Of a stretch of 64,000 bases of DNA, positions 44,302 through 54,648 are shown piece after piece. Within the stretch, counting starts at the first letter, position 1, and the number at the start of each line of letters is the position of its first letter. A program made the translations under genes and the position numbers. Source of the DNA: Calditrichota bacterium (lineage in GTDB: Bacteria > Calditrichota > Calditrichia > Calditrichales > Calditrichaceae); NCBI GenBank assembly GCA_003854985.1, contig RQOG01000016.1, forward strand, positions 1 through 64,000. The letters are read 5' to 3'. The notes below the pieces were generated by a model that saw nothing but the letters and a program-made list of their open reading frames with translations, was not told the origin of the DNA and ran no database searches.

Positions 44302-45810
44302 TTAAAATTTAAACACCAGATTAGTGGAGAACTTTATGCTTTTGCCATGGACGGTTCCAGGTTTAAACTCAAATTTCTTCGCAGCGTCCAGCGCAGCCTT
44401 ATCATGAGATGAATTTATTCCCTTTAAAACCTGCCCTGATTCCACTTTCCCGTTTTTTCCGACAATCACTCTCACAATGACCCTTCCGCTTGCGCCAAAC
44501 CGATCTACCGAAGGAGCGACAGTTTTTGTTATTTGCTTCTTAGAGTCTAAAAACGCGTCAAGAAATATCTGATTATAATCAATTTCCGGCTCTGCAGAAG
44601 CCGGTTTAGCGGCGACGGCTTCCGGTTTAGTTTCCGGAGCTTTTTCTGATTTTGTAGGAGTCGGAGAAACGGCTTCGGGCTGTTTGGCTTCTTCTTTGGC
44701 GGCAAGGGTTCCCAGCACCTGATCAATGGTCCTGTGTTTTAAAGAGGGAGATTCCGGTTTCGGAGTTTCTTCCACGACTGCCCTATCCTGAGTGTCAGCG
44801 CCCTGGCGCGAATCACCGGTTAAAGCGCCGCCCTGCTGTTGTCTGCCCGGGCTGCTCTGCGTAGCTGCCAGCGCTCCGCCTGCAGCAGTCGGTTCACTGG
44901 GCGCCGATGACTCCTGTGAAAGTCTAATGAGATCACTCATATCCGCAGTGCTCGCACCCAATATGGGAGAAAAGTTTACCAGTCCCCATTTTCGTTCATC
45001 GTTTCCATCAATAATCGAAGCTAAAATTTCATTATTATCAGAATTTCCCCAAAAATTATTAACCGCCATAATGTCCTTAGAACCATGATTATAAATATTA
45101 TATTCATGGTTATCGAACAACCTGTTTTTCCCCGAATTATAATCGCTGCCCTGTTTTGTATTTCCAAGATTTGGCTGAGAAGATCCCAAAATAATAATTC
45201 CGATTTGATTACCCGTAATTAAGTTTTCCGATAAGAACGGTTTCGCCCCGAGTTCACAAATAATTCCTCCATATCCGTTTTCGGAAATAATATTACCAAT
45301 GATCTTTGGTTGTGAATTAATATTAGTCGAAATCCCGGCATTATAATTAAATCTGAACTGGGAATTATTGATTTGTGGATTTGATTTTTTTATAGATAGA
45401 CCATTGAACGCATATTCGATTGTCACATAATCGATGATAGACGTCTGCTTTCCGCTGGAAATAGATATCCCGTGCCAGTCGCCCATTCTTGGCGCGGCAG
45501 AATTCGAAGTAAATAAAATTTTATTATTTACCGTACCTCTGGCAATTAGAACGCCTTTTATAATGATCTCACTCTTTGTCTTATCGTCGCCATCCTTTGT
45601 TTTATCTGTTTCCGGTTGAAACAGAATCCGTGTCCCGGGATCAATAACCAACCGGCCGGTTTCGGACACAACGACGTCCCCGGTAATAATAATTGTGCCC
45701 GACCAGCGCTCATTTTTATCGATGGTTTTTCCATCGATAACCCTTTGCTGGGCAAAAACTATCCAGACCACGCAAAGGAGGAACAGGATAATTTGATATA
45801 TTTTTCTCAT
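44302..45810 (-). CDS. Beta-helix protein fused to a TonB C-terminal domain
   Basis: A 502-residue protein from ATG 45810. A hydrophobic N-terminus (IYQIILFLLCVVWIVFAQQ) looks like a cleavable signal. Residues about 30-280 form right-handed parallel beta-helix repeats (NosD/pectate-lyase type; NPQINNSQFRFNYNAGIS, QPKIIGNIISENGYGGI). A Pro/Glu/Ala-rich linker (about 300-400) follows. The last 90 residues match the TonB-family C-terminal domain (VRVIVGKNGKVESGQVLKG ... AAKKFEFKPGT). The combination is unusual because TonB proteins normally carry a membrane anchor and no beta-helix. Its partner is unknown. Confidence 0.78.
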   Translation of the reverse strand: MRKIYQIILFLLCVVWIVFAQQRVIDGKTIDKNERWSGTIIITGDVVVSETGRLVIDPGTRILFQPETDKTKDGDDKTKSEIIIKGVLIARGTVNNKILFTSNSAAPRMGDWHGISISSGKQTSIIDYVTIEYAFNGLSIKKSNPQINNSQFRFNYNAGISTNINSQPKIIGNIISENGYGGIICELGAKPFLSENLITGNQIGIIILGSSQPNLGNTKQGSDYNSGKNRLFDNHEYNIYNHGSKDIMAVNNFWGNSDNNEILASIIDGNDERKWGLVNFSPILGASTADMSDLIRLSQESSAPSEPTAAGGALAATQSSPGRQQQGGALTGDSRQGADTQDRAVVEETPKPESPSLKHRTIDQVLGTLAAKEEAKQPEAVSPTPTKSEKAPETKPEAVAAKPASAEPEIDYNQIFLDAFLDSKKQITKTVAPSVDRFGASGRVIVRVIVGKNGKVESGQVLKGINSSHDKAALDAAKKFEFKPGTVHGKSIKFSTNLVFKF

Positions 45811-45851
45811 TTTTTTTCCCGGTCTTTTTATATTAAACATATAGTTAAAAC

Positions 45852-48800
45852 TTACGTTGTTACATAATCATTTACAATTCTTATCAGTTCTTCTTCCTTA
45901 AAAGGTTTAGTAATGTAAGCATCAGCGCCTCTTTCCATACCTTCCTTTTGCTGCTCATCGCTCGATTTTCCGGTCAGAATTATAATCGGAATTTCGGTTA
46001 AGTCTTTATCATCACGCATCTCTGTGATCAGCGTAAATCCATCCATGTTTGGCATTTCCAGGTCTGTTATCACCAGATCCGGCTTACTTTTACTTATACT
46101 TTCCAAAGCCAAAGCCCCGCTGTCTGCTGTCTGTGCATCAAATCCATGCTTTTCTAAAATTGAACTGACAAACTTCCTCACACTTACCGAATCATCCACT
46201 ACAAGTATTATCGGCTTCCTGTCCTTTATTTGCGCAGGTTTTTTAGGTTTTCTGATCATATTCTGGACAGTTATTGATTTTGTTTGTTCTTTTTTGGCAG
46301 TTTCGGCAGTGGATACCGGCGTAATAATCGGGGTTTTAAGATTCCCGAAAAACTGCAATTCCGCAGCCCGTATTAACAAAGCACAGTCCAAAATCAGGGC
46401 AACTTCGCCGTTTCCTAAAATGGTGCCACCGGAGATGAATTCAACATTTTGCAGATGACTGCCGAGCGCCTTTATGATAATTTCCTGACGCCCATCAATA
46501 CCTGGAATCCCCAGGGCGATACTCACACCAGCGTCGTGTAAAACAATGGCTGTCTGTATTTTATCTTTAGGCAGATCACTGCCTTCAAAATTCAGAACAT
46601 CATCCAGCGAAAGATAAGGTAAAAGCTTATCGCGGACTTTTATGTACTGTTTGTCCTTCACGATAATCATATTATCCGCCTCGATGGCCACCGTTTGCTG
46701 GACAGCGGAAGCAGGAATGGCAATGCTTTGTCCCCGGCACTTTGTCATAATCGCCTGTGAAATCACCAGAGTCAAAGGCACTCTTATACTGAATGTTGTC
46801 CCTTCATCAGGAGCGGTTTTAATCCGGATATTACCTTTCAGTTTCTGAATATGGCTGGCTACAACATCCATGCCTATGCCTCGGCCTGACACCTTGCTGA
46901 CTTTATCTGAAGTGGAAAATTCAGGATAAAATAAATAATCGAGCACTTCCGCTTCGGTTAATTCTTCAACTTTTTTCTTTTTTTCAAGTTTGCGTTTAAC
47001 AATTTCTTTCTTAACCTTATCAATATCAATTCCCCGACCGTCGTCCGTAATGTCGATAACTACCTGATTTCTTTCGCGTCTGGCCTGCAGAATGATCTGT
47101 CCGGTCAGGTTTTTATTAAGTTTTTTTCGTTCTTTTTCCGTCTCGATACCATGATCAACCGCGTTGCGCAGAATATGCAAAATCGGATCGACCAATGCTT
47201 CAACCATGGCTTTATCCATTTCCGTATCGCTGCCCTTAAAAACCAAATCGACCTTTTTTCCCAGTGAATGGGCCAGGTCTCTTACCGGTCTTGAGAACCG
47301 GTCAAACAAATACTCAACGGGGACCATACGCACCCGCAAAATATTGTTATGCAGAAGATTACTGAGATTGGTGATACGTCCTATATTTTTTTCAAAATTC
47401 TGGGACAATCTTTCAAGCTCGGAAGTAACGGCGTTTACTTTTCGCACCAGCTGCCGGAAATTAGTGGATAACTCCTGCAATTCCTCAGGGCTTTTTTTAG
47501 CGGCTTCCGCCTGACCTTCTCTGGTAATTTCCTGCTCAATAATATCATCAAACAGGTTTCCTGTCTGATAAATCTGCTTTTTTCCTGCTTCTACTTCGGC
47601 AATAAGTCTTTTTAGATTATTATATTCGGAAGACAACTCGGTTCTGTTTACAACCAGGTCTGTGGCCATATTTACCAGGTTATCTATATAAGTAGTGGTT
47701 ACTTTTAGAAAATTGTCATCCTCTTTTACCCTGTCAACGGATCGGGGTATCGATCCTGCCGGACTCTCTATTTGAGAGGCGGCTATTTCGCTACTTTCAA
47801 AATTTTGGAAAAGAAATAGTTTGTTATCAATTTCTGCCAGCGTATTGGTAAACTGCTCAGAATCCTCTTCTTCTCCATTTTTAACTTTGTTTATCAATTC
47901 TTCAATCACATCAACGACCTGAAAAGCAGTGCTGATCATGGTTTCCTTAATATCCGGCCGCTGTGTTTTGTATAATTCGAAATAATCTTCGAGTTTATGA
48001 CACAGGCTGCCGGTTTTTTCCAGCTTCATCATCATTGAACTGCCTTTAATGGTATGAAGATTTCTGAGAAGGTTAGCAAGCAATGTCACGCTTTCAGGTA
48101 TTTTTTCAATCTCGAGCAGATCTTCGTTCAACGATTGAATTATCTGTGAAGCCTCATCAAAAAAGTATTCATCTACTTTAGCGTCTCTGTGCGCTTCAAC
48201 AGGCGCCGGTTCCTTAACCGTGGGTATCCTGATTTGCTGTGTGGCTTCTTTTTCAGCCCGGACATCAAAATCCGATATCAGTGAATTAACCTCATTACTC
48301 GATACTTTGCCGCCTTTACTCATCCGGATAATCGCATCAAGAATGATTCCGATTTTAGTCCTGAGTTTTGGAGACGGGACAAGATCTCCGCGCTTAACCG
48401 AAACAAGCGTATCCTCAATTTTAGAACTTAATTTGGCAATATCCCTGAATCCCATCATTTTTGCCGCGGCTTTAAGCGAATGAGCGGAAGATTCAATCTG
48501 AATCATTGTATCATCGCTCATGGAAGTATTGCCTAATTTTTCGCTTTCGCGTTTGAGTATTTTAAGATAACCTTCCGCTTCCTGTTCAAATATGGATACC
48601 AGTTCCTGATCAACTTCCCGTTTTTCAATAAACAGGGTATCTTCTCTTCCTTCTTCCGGAACTGGACTTTCCGCAGGCATCGGTTCCACAGCGCTTTCCG
48701 GATGGATATCTTCGATCATAATCTGATCTAGAACTTCATTAAGACTTTCAACAACTTCATCGATGTCATGATCAGGGTCTTTACTCAGAATTTCCAGTTC

Positions 48801-51239
48801 ATTTAAACCATTCTCCAATTGATTTGGCAAATCTTCAGGAATAGGAATGGTGCTCTTTCCAAATAATTCGGCGATATCTTCAATCGGAGACGTCAATTCC
48901 GGAAATTTGTTCTTATTTAAAATCTGGGCGGCTGTTTTTATCGAATGAATGGATTGCTCAATCGCCTTCAGCGCTTCTCTTTGGGCAGGATGCATGCTAA
49001 ACTGTTTCAACGCTTCCCGGGCCACAGCCATATGCTGAATAAATTCACTTTTAAAAATAGATTCCACTTCATCTTCCGGTTCAATGGCCGGTTCTTCGGG
49101 TTTCGCGGCTTCTTCAACCGTTTCCAGTCTTGCTTTAAACTGAGTTAAAAGATCATCAGCATCACCGGATTTACCTTTCGATTTAATTCTTGCCAGTATT
49201 TCGTTTACAAATTCGTTAACTGACTCACTACTTTCTATCTTTATATCGCCGGCCGCCAATTGTTTGAGATATTCAAAACCCGGCAAATAATTATCATATC
49301 CTATCAAAGACAGGTTATCGGTAATATGATTTATACAACGTTCAGCTTCTGAAACGGCGGATGCATTTTTTAGGATAAATATATCCTCTAACCGTTTTCC
49401 CATTTCCTGCCATAAGACTTTGTGTGTATCAGCGAAAAGCGGACCGATATCAAGGTCTTCAACGCCGATCAGGTTTTCCTCCGGCCCTTTTTCTTCTCCG
49501 CGAAGTTTTTCCAGCAAATTAAGGACACTCTGCCATTCCTCTCCGGCATTAAAATAATTAAAAAATTCAGCCCAGATATTATCGATGTTCTCGCAATATC
49601 CGCGCATCAGCTTTTTATCCTGCGCGAAGATATATTGATAGGTGATGCCAAGTTCGCTTAAAAACCGGTCACTTATCTCCGGGAAGAACGGTTGAAGTCC
49701 TTTTTTAACATGATCAATTAATGAAAGAATCGATGACTGATTCTGTTTTTTATCGATTTTAACATGAATGGTAGAAAGCGCTTTGCTTAATTTTCCGAGA
49801 ATCTCTCCGGCAATTGGATTAATTTTTTCCTTATCCGAAAACATAAACTCATCGGCTTCAATAATTTCCGGTTCCGTCGCTTCTTCTTCAACGATTTCAG
49901 CCGTTTCTGCTTTTTCCGTTTCAGTCTCAAATGTAGTCTTCAGGGCTTCGAACATTTCTGATATCTTTTTAATCTGCGGATCGTTTTTCGGCGTCTCGGT
50001 GAACTTGTCTACATTACCGAACTCTTTCAGCATCTTTTTTATTTCGGTAACTGTTTCGCCCGTAAAAACAAGATGGTCATCCGCAGCCTGTTCAAATTTG
50101 TTGATGATCATCGAAAGACCATATTCCATGCCGCCATAGCCATGAATCATACTGATTTCTTTTAATGATTTTAACTGTCGGATCAATTGTTTATAACTAA
50201 GTTCCTGATCTTTCAGAAAATCCTTTTTGCTCAGTAATTTTTCAATTTGACCTAAGTGATCATCCACTTCCGATTTGAAATATTCCATGAGCAGATTATC
50301 GATGGTTACAGGTTTTTCCGGCACTTCTTCACGGGCTGGTTTTGCAGCTTTTTTCTGCTCCCTGACTACCTCCTCAGATATCCCATTTTTTATCAGACTG
50401 GTATAAAGTTCATTGTCGCTATCCTTCATTTTAACAACATCATCGACAAGCGCAGACACATTCTTTTCCAGCCCGGAGATTTGATCAACAATATTGATTT
50501 TCTTTTTCCCTGTAAACTGAAGCGCATCCAGATCTTTCAGTAATGAGACAATAACCGCCTTGTGATTGGTCCATTTTTTATCTTTACTTTCTTTCTGATA
50601 ATCATCCAGTGCAGTTATTAGTTTTATATTCTTCTTGGTTTCAGAAGTATTAAATACGCCGCCCAGTTTTTCCTGTAGTAATTTCTGAAACTCACTGGTA
50701 TAGAAATCTTCGATCGTGATCCATTCTTTTTCTTTGGGCAGTAACGAGGCTGCCTTCTTCTTCGGAGCCGCTTTTTCGGCGGGAACGACAACCTCCGGTT
50801 TTTCTTCAACAACGGTTTCTTTTTCTTTTCTTTCTTTTTCCACTTCCTTTTTAACCGTTCCGAACTCTTCTTCAAATTCAGCAAGAATTTTATGCAAATC
50901 TTCAGCGCTCTCTTCATCCTCAACCATTAATCCATATAAATTAACAAAGTCATCGGCCAGGTCAGGCAGAGTCGCATAAATCATTTCCGAAGAATAATCT
51001 TCGATCCGGCCAACCATATCAAATAAAAATATGGATAGTTCATTTGTTCCCTGGAGTCGGGCGAGTTTCTCAAGCGCAGGGATAATATCGGCTTCCCTGG
51101 TCATATAATCGCTCAGAGAATGAAGAACCTTATATGGCTCGCCTTCGACACGTTCTTTGCCCTTTTCCAAAATTTGATTAAAAAACTCCAGCAGAAAAAA
51201 ATCGGTAAATGTCAGATCTCTGTTTCTTTTTATATGCAT
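45852..51239 (-). CDS. cheA: Giant CheA-type chemosensory histidine kinase with several HPt domains and a receiver
   Basis: A 1795-residue hybrid kinase. Three HPt domains keep an acceptor His (His765 in IHSIKTAAQ, His920 in AHSLKAAAK, His1062 in LHTIKGSSMM); two or three N-terminal helical bundles (residues 1-700) look like HPt relics without it. CheA dimerisation and HATPase follow (HILRNAVDHGIE, DDGRGIDI, VSGRGIGMDVV), then a CheW domain and a C-terminal receiver (LVVDDSVSVRKF, VITDLEMPNMDG). The architecture matches PilL/ChpA-type kinases of type IV pilus or alternative-function systems. It is the last gene of the cluster. Confidence 0.93.
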   Translation of the reverse strand: MHIKRNRDLTFTDFFLLEFFNQILEKGKERVEGEPYKVLHSLSDYMTREADIIPALEKLARLQGTNELSIFLFDMVGRIEDYSSEMIYATLPDLADDFVNLYGLMVEDEESAEDLHKILAEFEEEFGTVKKEVEKERKEKETVVEEKPEVVVPAEKAAPKKKAASLLPKEKEWITIEDFYTSEFQKLLQEKLGGVFNTSETKKNIKLITALDDYQKESKDKKWTNHKAVIVSLLKDLDALQFTGKKKINIVDQISGLEKNVSALVDDVVKMKDSDNELYTSLIKNGISEEVVREQKKAAKPAREEVPEKPVTIDNLLMEYFKSEVDDHLGQIEKLLSKKDFLKDQELSYKQLIRQLKSLKEISMIHGYGGMEYGLSMIINKFEQAADDHLVFTGETVTEIKKMLKEFGNVDKFTETPKNDPQIKKISEMFEALKTTFETETEKAETAEIVEEEATEPEIIEADEFMFSDKEKINPIAGEILGKLSKALSTIHVKIDKKQNQSSILSLIDHVKKGLQPFFPEISDRFLSELGITYQYIFAQDKKLMRGYCENIDNIWAEFFNYFNAGEEWQSVLNLLEKLRGEEKGPEENLIGVEDLDIGPLFADTHKVLWQEMGKRLEDIFILKNASAVSEAERCINHITDNLSLIGYDNYLPGFEYLKQLAAGDIKIESSESVNEFVNEILARIKSKGKSGDADDLLTQFKARLETVEEAAKPEEPAIEPEDEVESIFKSEFIQHMAVAREALKQFSMHPAQREALKAIEQSIHSIKTAAQILNKNKFPELTSPIEDIAELFGKSTIPIPEDLPNQLENGLNELEILSKDPDHDIDEVVESLNEVLDQIMIEDIHPESAVEPMPAESPVPEEGREDTLFIEKREVDQELVSIFEQEAEGYLKILKRESEKLGNTSMSDDTMIQIESSAHSLKAAAKMMGFRDIAKLSSKIEDTLVSVKRGDLVPSPKLRTKIGIILDAIIRMSKGGKVSSNEVNSLISDFDVRAEKEATQQIRIPTVKEPAPVEAHRDAKVDEYFFDEASQIIQSLNEDLLEIEKIPESVTLLANLLRNLHTIKGSSMMMKLEKTGSLCHKLEDYFELYKTQRPDIKETMISTAFQVVDVIEELINKVKNGEEEDSEQFTNTLAEIDNKLFLFQNFESSEIAASQIESPAGSIPRSVDRVKEDDNFLKVTTTYIDNLVNMATDLVVNRTELSSEYNNLKRLIAEVEAGKKQIYQTGNLFDDIIEQEITREGQAEAAKKSPEELQELSTNFRQLVRKVNAVTSELERLSQNFEKNIGRITNLSNLLHNNILRVRMVPVEYLFDRFSRPVRDLAHSLGKKVDLVFKGSDTEMDKAMVEALVDPILHILRNAVDHGIETEKERKKLNKNLTGQIILQARRERNQVVIDITDDGRGIDIDKVKKEIVKRKLEKKKKVEELTEAEVLDYLFYPEFSTSDKVSKVSGRGIGMDVVASHIQKLKGNIRIKTAPDEGTTFSIRVPLTLVISQAIMTKCRGQSIAIPASAVQQTVAIEADNMIIVKDKQYIKVRDKLLPYLSLDDVLNFEGSDLPKDKIQTAIVLHDAGVSIALGIPGIDGRQEIIIKALGSHLQNVEFISGGTILGNGEVALILDCALLIRAAELQFFGNLKTPIITPVSTAETAKKEQTKSITVQNMIRKPKKPAQIKDRKPIILVVDDSVSVRKFVSSILEKHGFDAQTADSGALALESISKSKPDLVITDLEMPNMDGFTLITEMRDDKDLTEIPIIILTGKSSDEQQKEGMERGADAYITKPFKEEELIRIVNDYVTT

Positions 51240-51248
51240 AGTATTTCC

Positions 51249-53033
51249 TTAATGAGCTAATCTGAACTTTTCAACAGCCTGGTTAAGCGTTTTTGAGAGC
51301 GCTTCCAGGTTTGAAGCTGCTTCGCGGGAAAGTTTTGCATTTTCGGCGGTTTCTTTTGCAATTCCCGCAATTTTTTCAAGAGCGCTTACTATATCCTTAC
51401 TGAATTTAGTTTGTTCCTGTGTTGCAGCCGAAATATCGACCACGGATTTGGTAGATATATCCACAGTCCCAAGAATTTCCCTGAATGTATCGCCCGCTTT
51501 ATCTACTAATTCCGTACCCTGGGATACTTCATTTGTTCCCTTTTCAATGGCGCGTACGGTTTTAGAAATGCCATTTTGGATATCGCTGATTAAATCGGAA
51601 ATTTCCACGGCAGATTTATTTGCTCTGTCTGCCAGATTTCGGATTTCTTCTACAACCAGCGAAAATCCCCTGCCGGCTTCTCCTGCCCTGGCTGCTTCGA
51701 TTGAAGCATTTAAGGCCAGCAAGTTCGTTCGGCTGGAAAGCTCTCTGATGAAATCGGATATTTCACCAATTCTCGTTGAATTTTCTCTTAAAATTCCTAC
51801 CTGGCGCGCCGCTTCTGATACAGAATTGTTAATAATGTGCATTCCTGTAATCGATTTTTTAAGAATTTCCGAGCCGTCTTCGGCAACGGTTTTTGCTTTC
51901 TGGGCGGCTTCCGCTGCCCGGTGCGCATTCTGATTTGTATTGGTGATCAATTCCGCCATTTCTTTGGCAGACTGACTGATATCTTCTGTTTTAGCCGCCT
52001 GATCAGCCGCTCCTCTGGACATCATTTCTATATTATTAAGAATATTCCGTGTCGAACTTGATACCTGATCAGCCGAATTTTTTGCATCTCTGATCAGCGC
52101 GCTAAGATCGCTGACCATAAGATTGAACGAATCGGCCAGCGCCCCAAGGGTATCCGCTGTGACCGCCGCTTTCTGAGTGAAATCCCCTTCGGCAGCAGCG
52201 TTTACAGTGCGTAGTAAAGCGGTAATCTGTTTCTGTATTTTCTCCCGTTCCTGCCTGTTTTCGGCATAACCCTTTAATTCAACTTCCAGATTTGTTAGAA
52301 CCGGCACCAGTTCATTGAGATAGGCATCGGATTCTTCCAAAGACAATTTTTGACCATTTTTAACGCGTTCCAGGTTTTCAGTAAACCAGTATATTCGTTT
52401 ATTAATTTTTCTTCCCTGACTATTAACAACCCAGAATAAACAAAGAATTAAAAAAACCGAAGCAATGGCCGGCGCAACAAAAAAATCAAGTAAACCGGCA
52501 TAAGTCTGGTTTACTTCCTTTTCAATAATCAGGATGGCCACCGGCGTAAGATCAGCGTTAAGAACAGGAGCAATTCCCGCTACTAAATTTCTTCCATCTT
52601 TTGATAAATATTTTCCTGAAAGCTGGCCGTCAAACGCAGGATTCATTTCCGTCCAGAAATCAAAACTTAATCCAATAGCATTATAATTCTGGTCTGTGAC
52701 CACAATTTCCGTATTCATGCCCTTACGGCGTAAAATTCTAACCGAACCCTGCTTAAGGTTATTGTGCTGCCGTATTTGGCTAAGCTGATTCTGTAATTCA
52801 CGGAAAAAGATTGTATTAAATTCCTCTCTGGTTTGTATCTTCTCTATGGTTTCGCCTTTAGTGATAAGGGCGGTCATCGTAGCCAGATTTTTTACATTTT
52901 CCAAAAGTTCCGCCTGCTGAATCTTCATGGACTTATAATAATCATAAGCGCCCAATAATATGGCCGCAACCAGCAATAATGGAACCATAATAAATAAAAT
53001 TTTCCGTTGTAAACGCGATCCGGACTTAGTCAT
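51249..53033 (-). CDS. Methyl-accepting chemotaxis protein
   Basis: A 594-residue receptor. TM1 is at about 12-29, a periplasmic sensor at about 30-180 (single Cache-like by layout), TM2 at about 181-203, then HAMP-like segments. The signalling hairpin carries [36 protein letters not shown], split here as [12 protein letters not shown] and [13 protein letters not shown]. No CheR pentapeptide tail is visible. It lies 9 bases before cheA and 9 after cheW, so it is the dedicated receptor of this system. The ligand is unknown. Confidence 0.93.
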   Translation of the reverse strand: MTKSGSRLQRKILFIMVPLLLVAAILLGAYDYYKSMKIQQAELLENVKNLATMTALITKGETIEKIQTREEFNTIFFRELQNQLSQIRQHNNLKQGSVRILRRKGMNTEIVVTDQNYNAIGLSFDFWTEMNPAFDGQLSGKYLSKDGRNLVAGIAPVLNADLTPVAILIIEKEVNQTYAGLLDFFVAPAIASVFLILCLFWVVNSQGRKINKRIYWFTENLERVKNGQKLSLEESDAYLNELVPVLTNLEVELKGYAENRQEREKIQKQITALLRTVNAAAEGDFTQKAAVTADTLGALADSFNLMVSDLSALIRDAKNSADQVSSSTRNILNNIEMMSRGAADQAAKTEDISQSAKEMAELITNTNQNAHRAAEAAQKAKTVAEDGSEILKKSITGMHIINNSVSEAARQVGILRENSTRIGEISDFIRELSSRTNLLALNASIEAARAGEAGRGFSLVVEEIRNLADRANKSAVEISDLISDIQNGISKTVRAIEKGTNEVSQGTELVDKAGDTFREILGTVDISTKSVVDISAATQEQTKFSKDIVSALEKIAGIAKETAENAKLSREAASNLEALSKTLNQAVEKFRLAH

Positions 53034-53042
53034 CTTTCATTC

Positions 53043-53501
53043 TCATCTGTATCGATAACCGGCGATTTCCTCAGCTGAACTGAGAGCCGCAATATTTAAT
53101 ATATATATATTGCCCAACTTATCATGTTTATAATATTTACTGACAAATTTTTTATAGGATACCGGAATATCCCGATCGGGTTGCTGTAAATCTGCAGGAT
53201 CAATGTCAACGATATCAACCACTTTATCCACGATAACACCGAAATTCAGGCTTTCATATCTGAGCAGGACAACAAGATTTTTATTATTAACCGGATTAGC
53301 CGGCATTTCAATTAATACCCGAAGATCGATTATGGAATAAATTTCTCCTCTTAAGTTAAAAACGCCAATAATACTTTTATGCGTATTAGGCACCTTTGTA
53401 AATTTGGGCAACTGAATAATTTCTCTTACACCAAAAATTTCTACGCCAAAATATTTATCGCCAATATTTAATATTGAATAGCTATTTCCCGCAATTTCCA
53501 T
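53043..53501 (-). CDS. cheW: CheW coupling protein
   Basis: A 152-residue CheW adaptor linking receptor to kinase. It has the two beta-barrel halves with IGDKYFGVEIFGVREI, VFNLRGEIYSIIDLR and the closing GVIVDKVVDIVDI. Length is normal. It sits between the MCP and the receiver gene in the same orientation. Confidence 0.93.
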   Translation of the reverse strand: MEIAGNSYSILNIGDKYFGVEIFGVREIIQLPKFTKVPNTHKSIIGVFNLRGEIYSIIDLRVLIEMPANPVNNKNLVVLLRYESLNFGVIVDKVVDIVDIDPADLQQPDRDIPVSYKKFVSKYYKHDKLGNIYILNIAALSSAEEIAGYRYR

Positions 53502-53565
53502 AAACCTATATTACTCTTTCCACTTGACCATTAATTTTATTCTCTTAATCTTTCCCGAAATCATT

Positions 53566-54633
53566 TCAATTTGAAATCAGGCTTTTTATTTTTTCAACCA
53601 GTTCGTCATCTTTAAATGGCTTTGGCAAAAAGGCGTCGGCGCCTTCCGATTTAGCATTCTCAACCATTTGCGGAGAATCTTTACCTGACAACATGATAAC
53701 CGGGATACCTTTGGAAGCTTTTACCGTTTTCAGGATATCTATTCCGGAAATATCCGGCAGCATTAAATCCAATATCACTAAATCAGGATTTATCTGATCT
53801 ATTTTGTCAAGCCCCTCTTTTCCACTAACAGCGGTTTGAATATTATATTTTTCGTCCTCGAGGGCTATTTCAACCATTTTTCTTATAACAATACTGTCGT
53901 CGACAACCAGAATGGTTTTTTGTCCGCTTTTGATAACAGGTTTTTCTTTTTGTTTTTCTTCAGCTTTAGCGGGCGCTTTTTTCTCAACCTGGGTATCTTC
54001 CACCTTCTCACCTGATTCCATAGCCAGATCATCTGAAAAATCCAGATCGAGATCCAGACCGGATTCATCAATCGTTTCTTCTTTTTTCCCAGGCTTCTCC
54101 TTGATTTCACTTAAGGACTCAAATGATTCCACCTCCGCTGAGACTTCTTCTTTTTCCGGGACAGGTTCCGGTTCCGGCGCTTTTTCTTCTGTTTCTTCCA
54201 GTTCCATTAATATTTCCGGTTCCTGCATTTTCTCTTCTTCTACCTTTTCCGGCTCAGGTTCTTTCTCTTCAATCTCAGGCAGAGCTTCTTCTTCCATGAT
54301 TTCTGTTTTTTCTTCGGGCGCCTCTTCCTCAATCGATGGTTCTTTAACCTCCTCTTGCGGTTCAGGTTTAGCAGTCCTTTTTTTCTCTTTAACTTTTTCT
54401 TCGGCTCCCGCCGCCTCAACGGTAAATATCAGCCCTTCCGTTTCCAGCTTTTCCAGAGTTTCCCGAATTAAAGCCACGTCTTCTTCCAGGAGACTGGCCA
54501 TTTCTTCTTCTAACAATTCCCCATTCACAAGAAATAAAACTTTCCAGGCGATATAGGGCAATTTTACCGAATGAATTTTTTCATCGATATTATCTTGTCG
54601 TTTATAAATCTTATCCACTTCGTACCCTTTCAT
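53566..54633 (-). CDS. Response regulator with winged-helix-like N-domain and long acidic linker
   Basis: A 355-residue protein. Residues about 15-72 look like a small winged helix (AWKVLFLVNGELLEEEMASLL ... LEKLETEGLIF). Residues about 75-235 are very Glu/Pro-rich, low-complexity and probably disordered. Residues about 238-355 are a receiver with VVDDSIVIRKM and phospho-Asp in LVILDLMLPDISG. The receiver is probably phosphorylated by the CheA encoded downstream. The N-domain may bind protein rather than DNA; neither is proven. Confidence 0.82.
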   Translation of the reverse strand: MKGYEVDKIYKRQDNIDEKIHSVKLPYIAWKVLFLVNGELLEEEMASLLEEDVALIRETLEKLETEGLIFTVEAAGAEEKVKEKKRTAKPEPQEEVKEPSIEEEAPEEKTEIMEEEALPEIEEKEPEPEKVEEEKMQEPEILMELEETEEKAPEPEPVPEKEEVSAEVESFESLSEIKEKPGKKEETIDESGLDLDLDFSDDLAMESGEKVEDTQVEKKAPAKAEEKQKEKPVIKSGQKTILVVDDSIVIRKMVEIALEDEKYNIQTAVSGKEGLDKIDQINPDLVILDLMLPDISGIDILKTVKASKGIPVIMLSGKDSPQMVENAKSEGADAFLPKPFKDDELVEKIKSLISN

Positions 54634-54648
54634 CTATTCAATATATTT

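Noticed and set aside
50624-50923. Lys/Arg-rich reading frame inside cheA
   Set aside because: It is a frame-shadow of the acidic linker of the kinase in another frame, with no independent evidence.
53912-54556. 214-codon Ser-rich frame on the plus strand
   Set aside because: It is antisense to the Glu-rich linker of the receiver gene (GAA/GAG reads as TTC/CTC, giving Ser-rich shadows). It has no signal or family.
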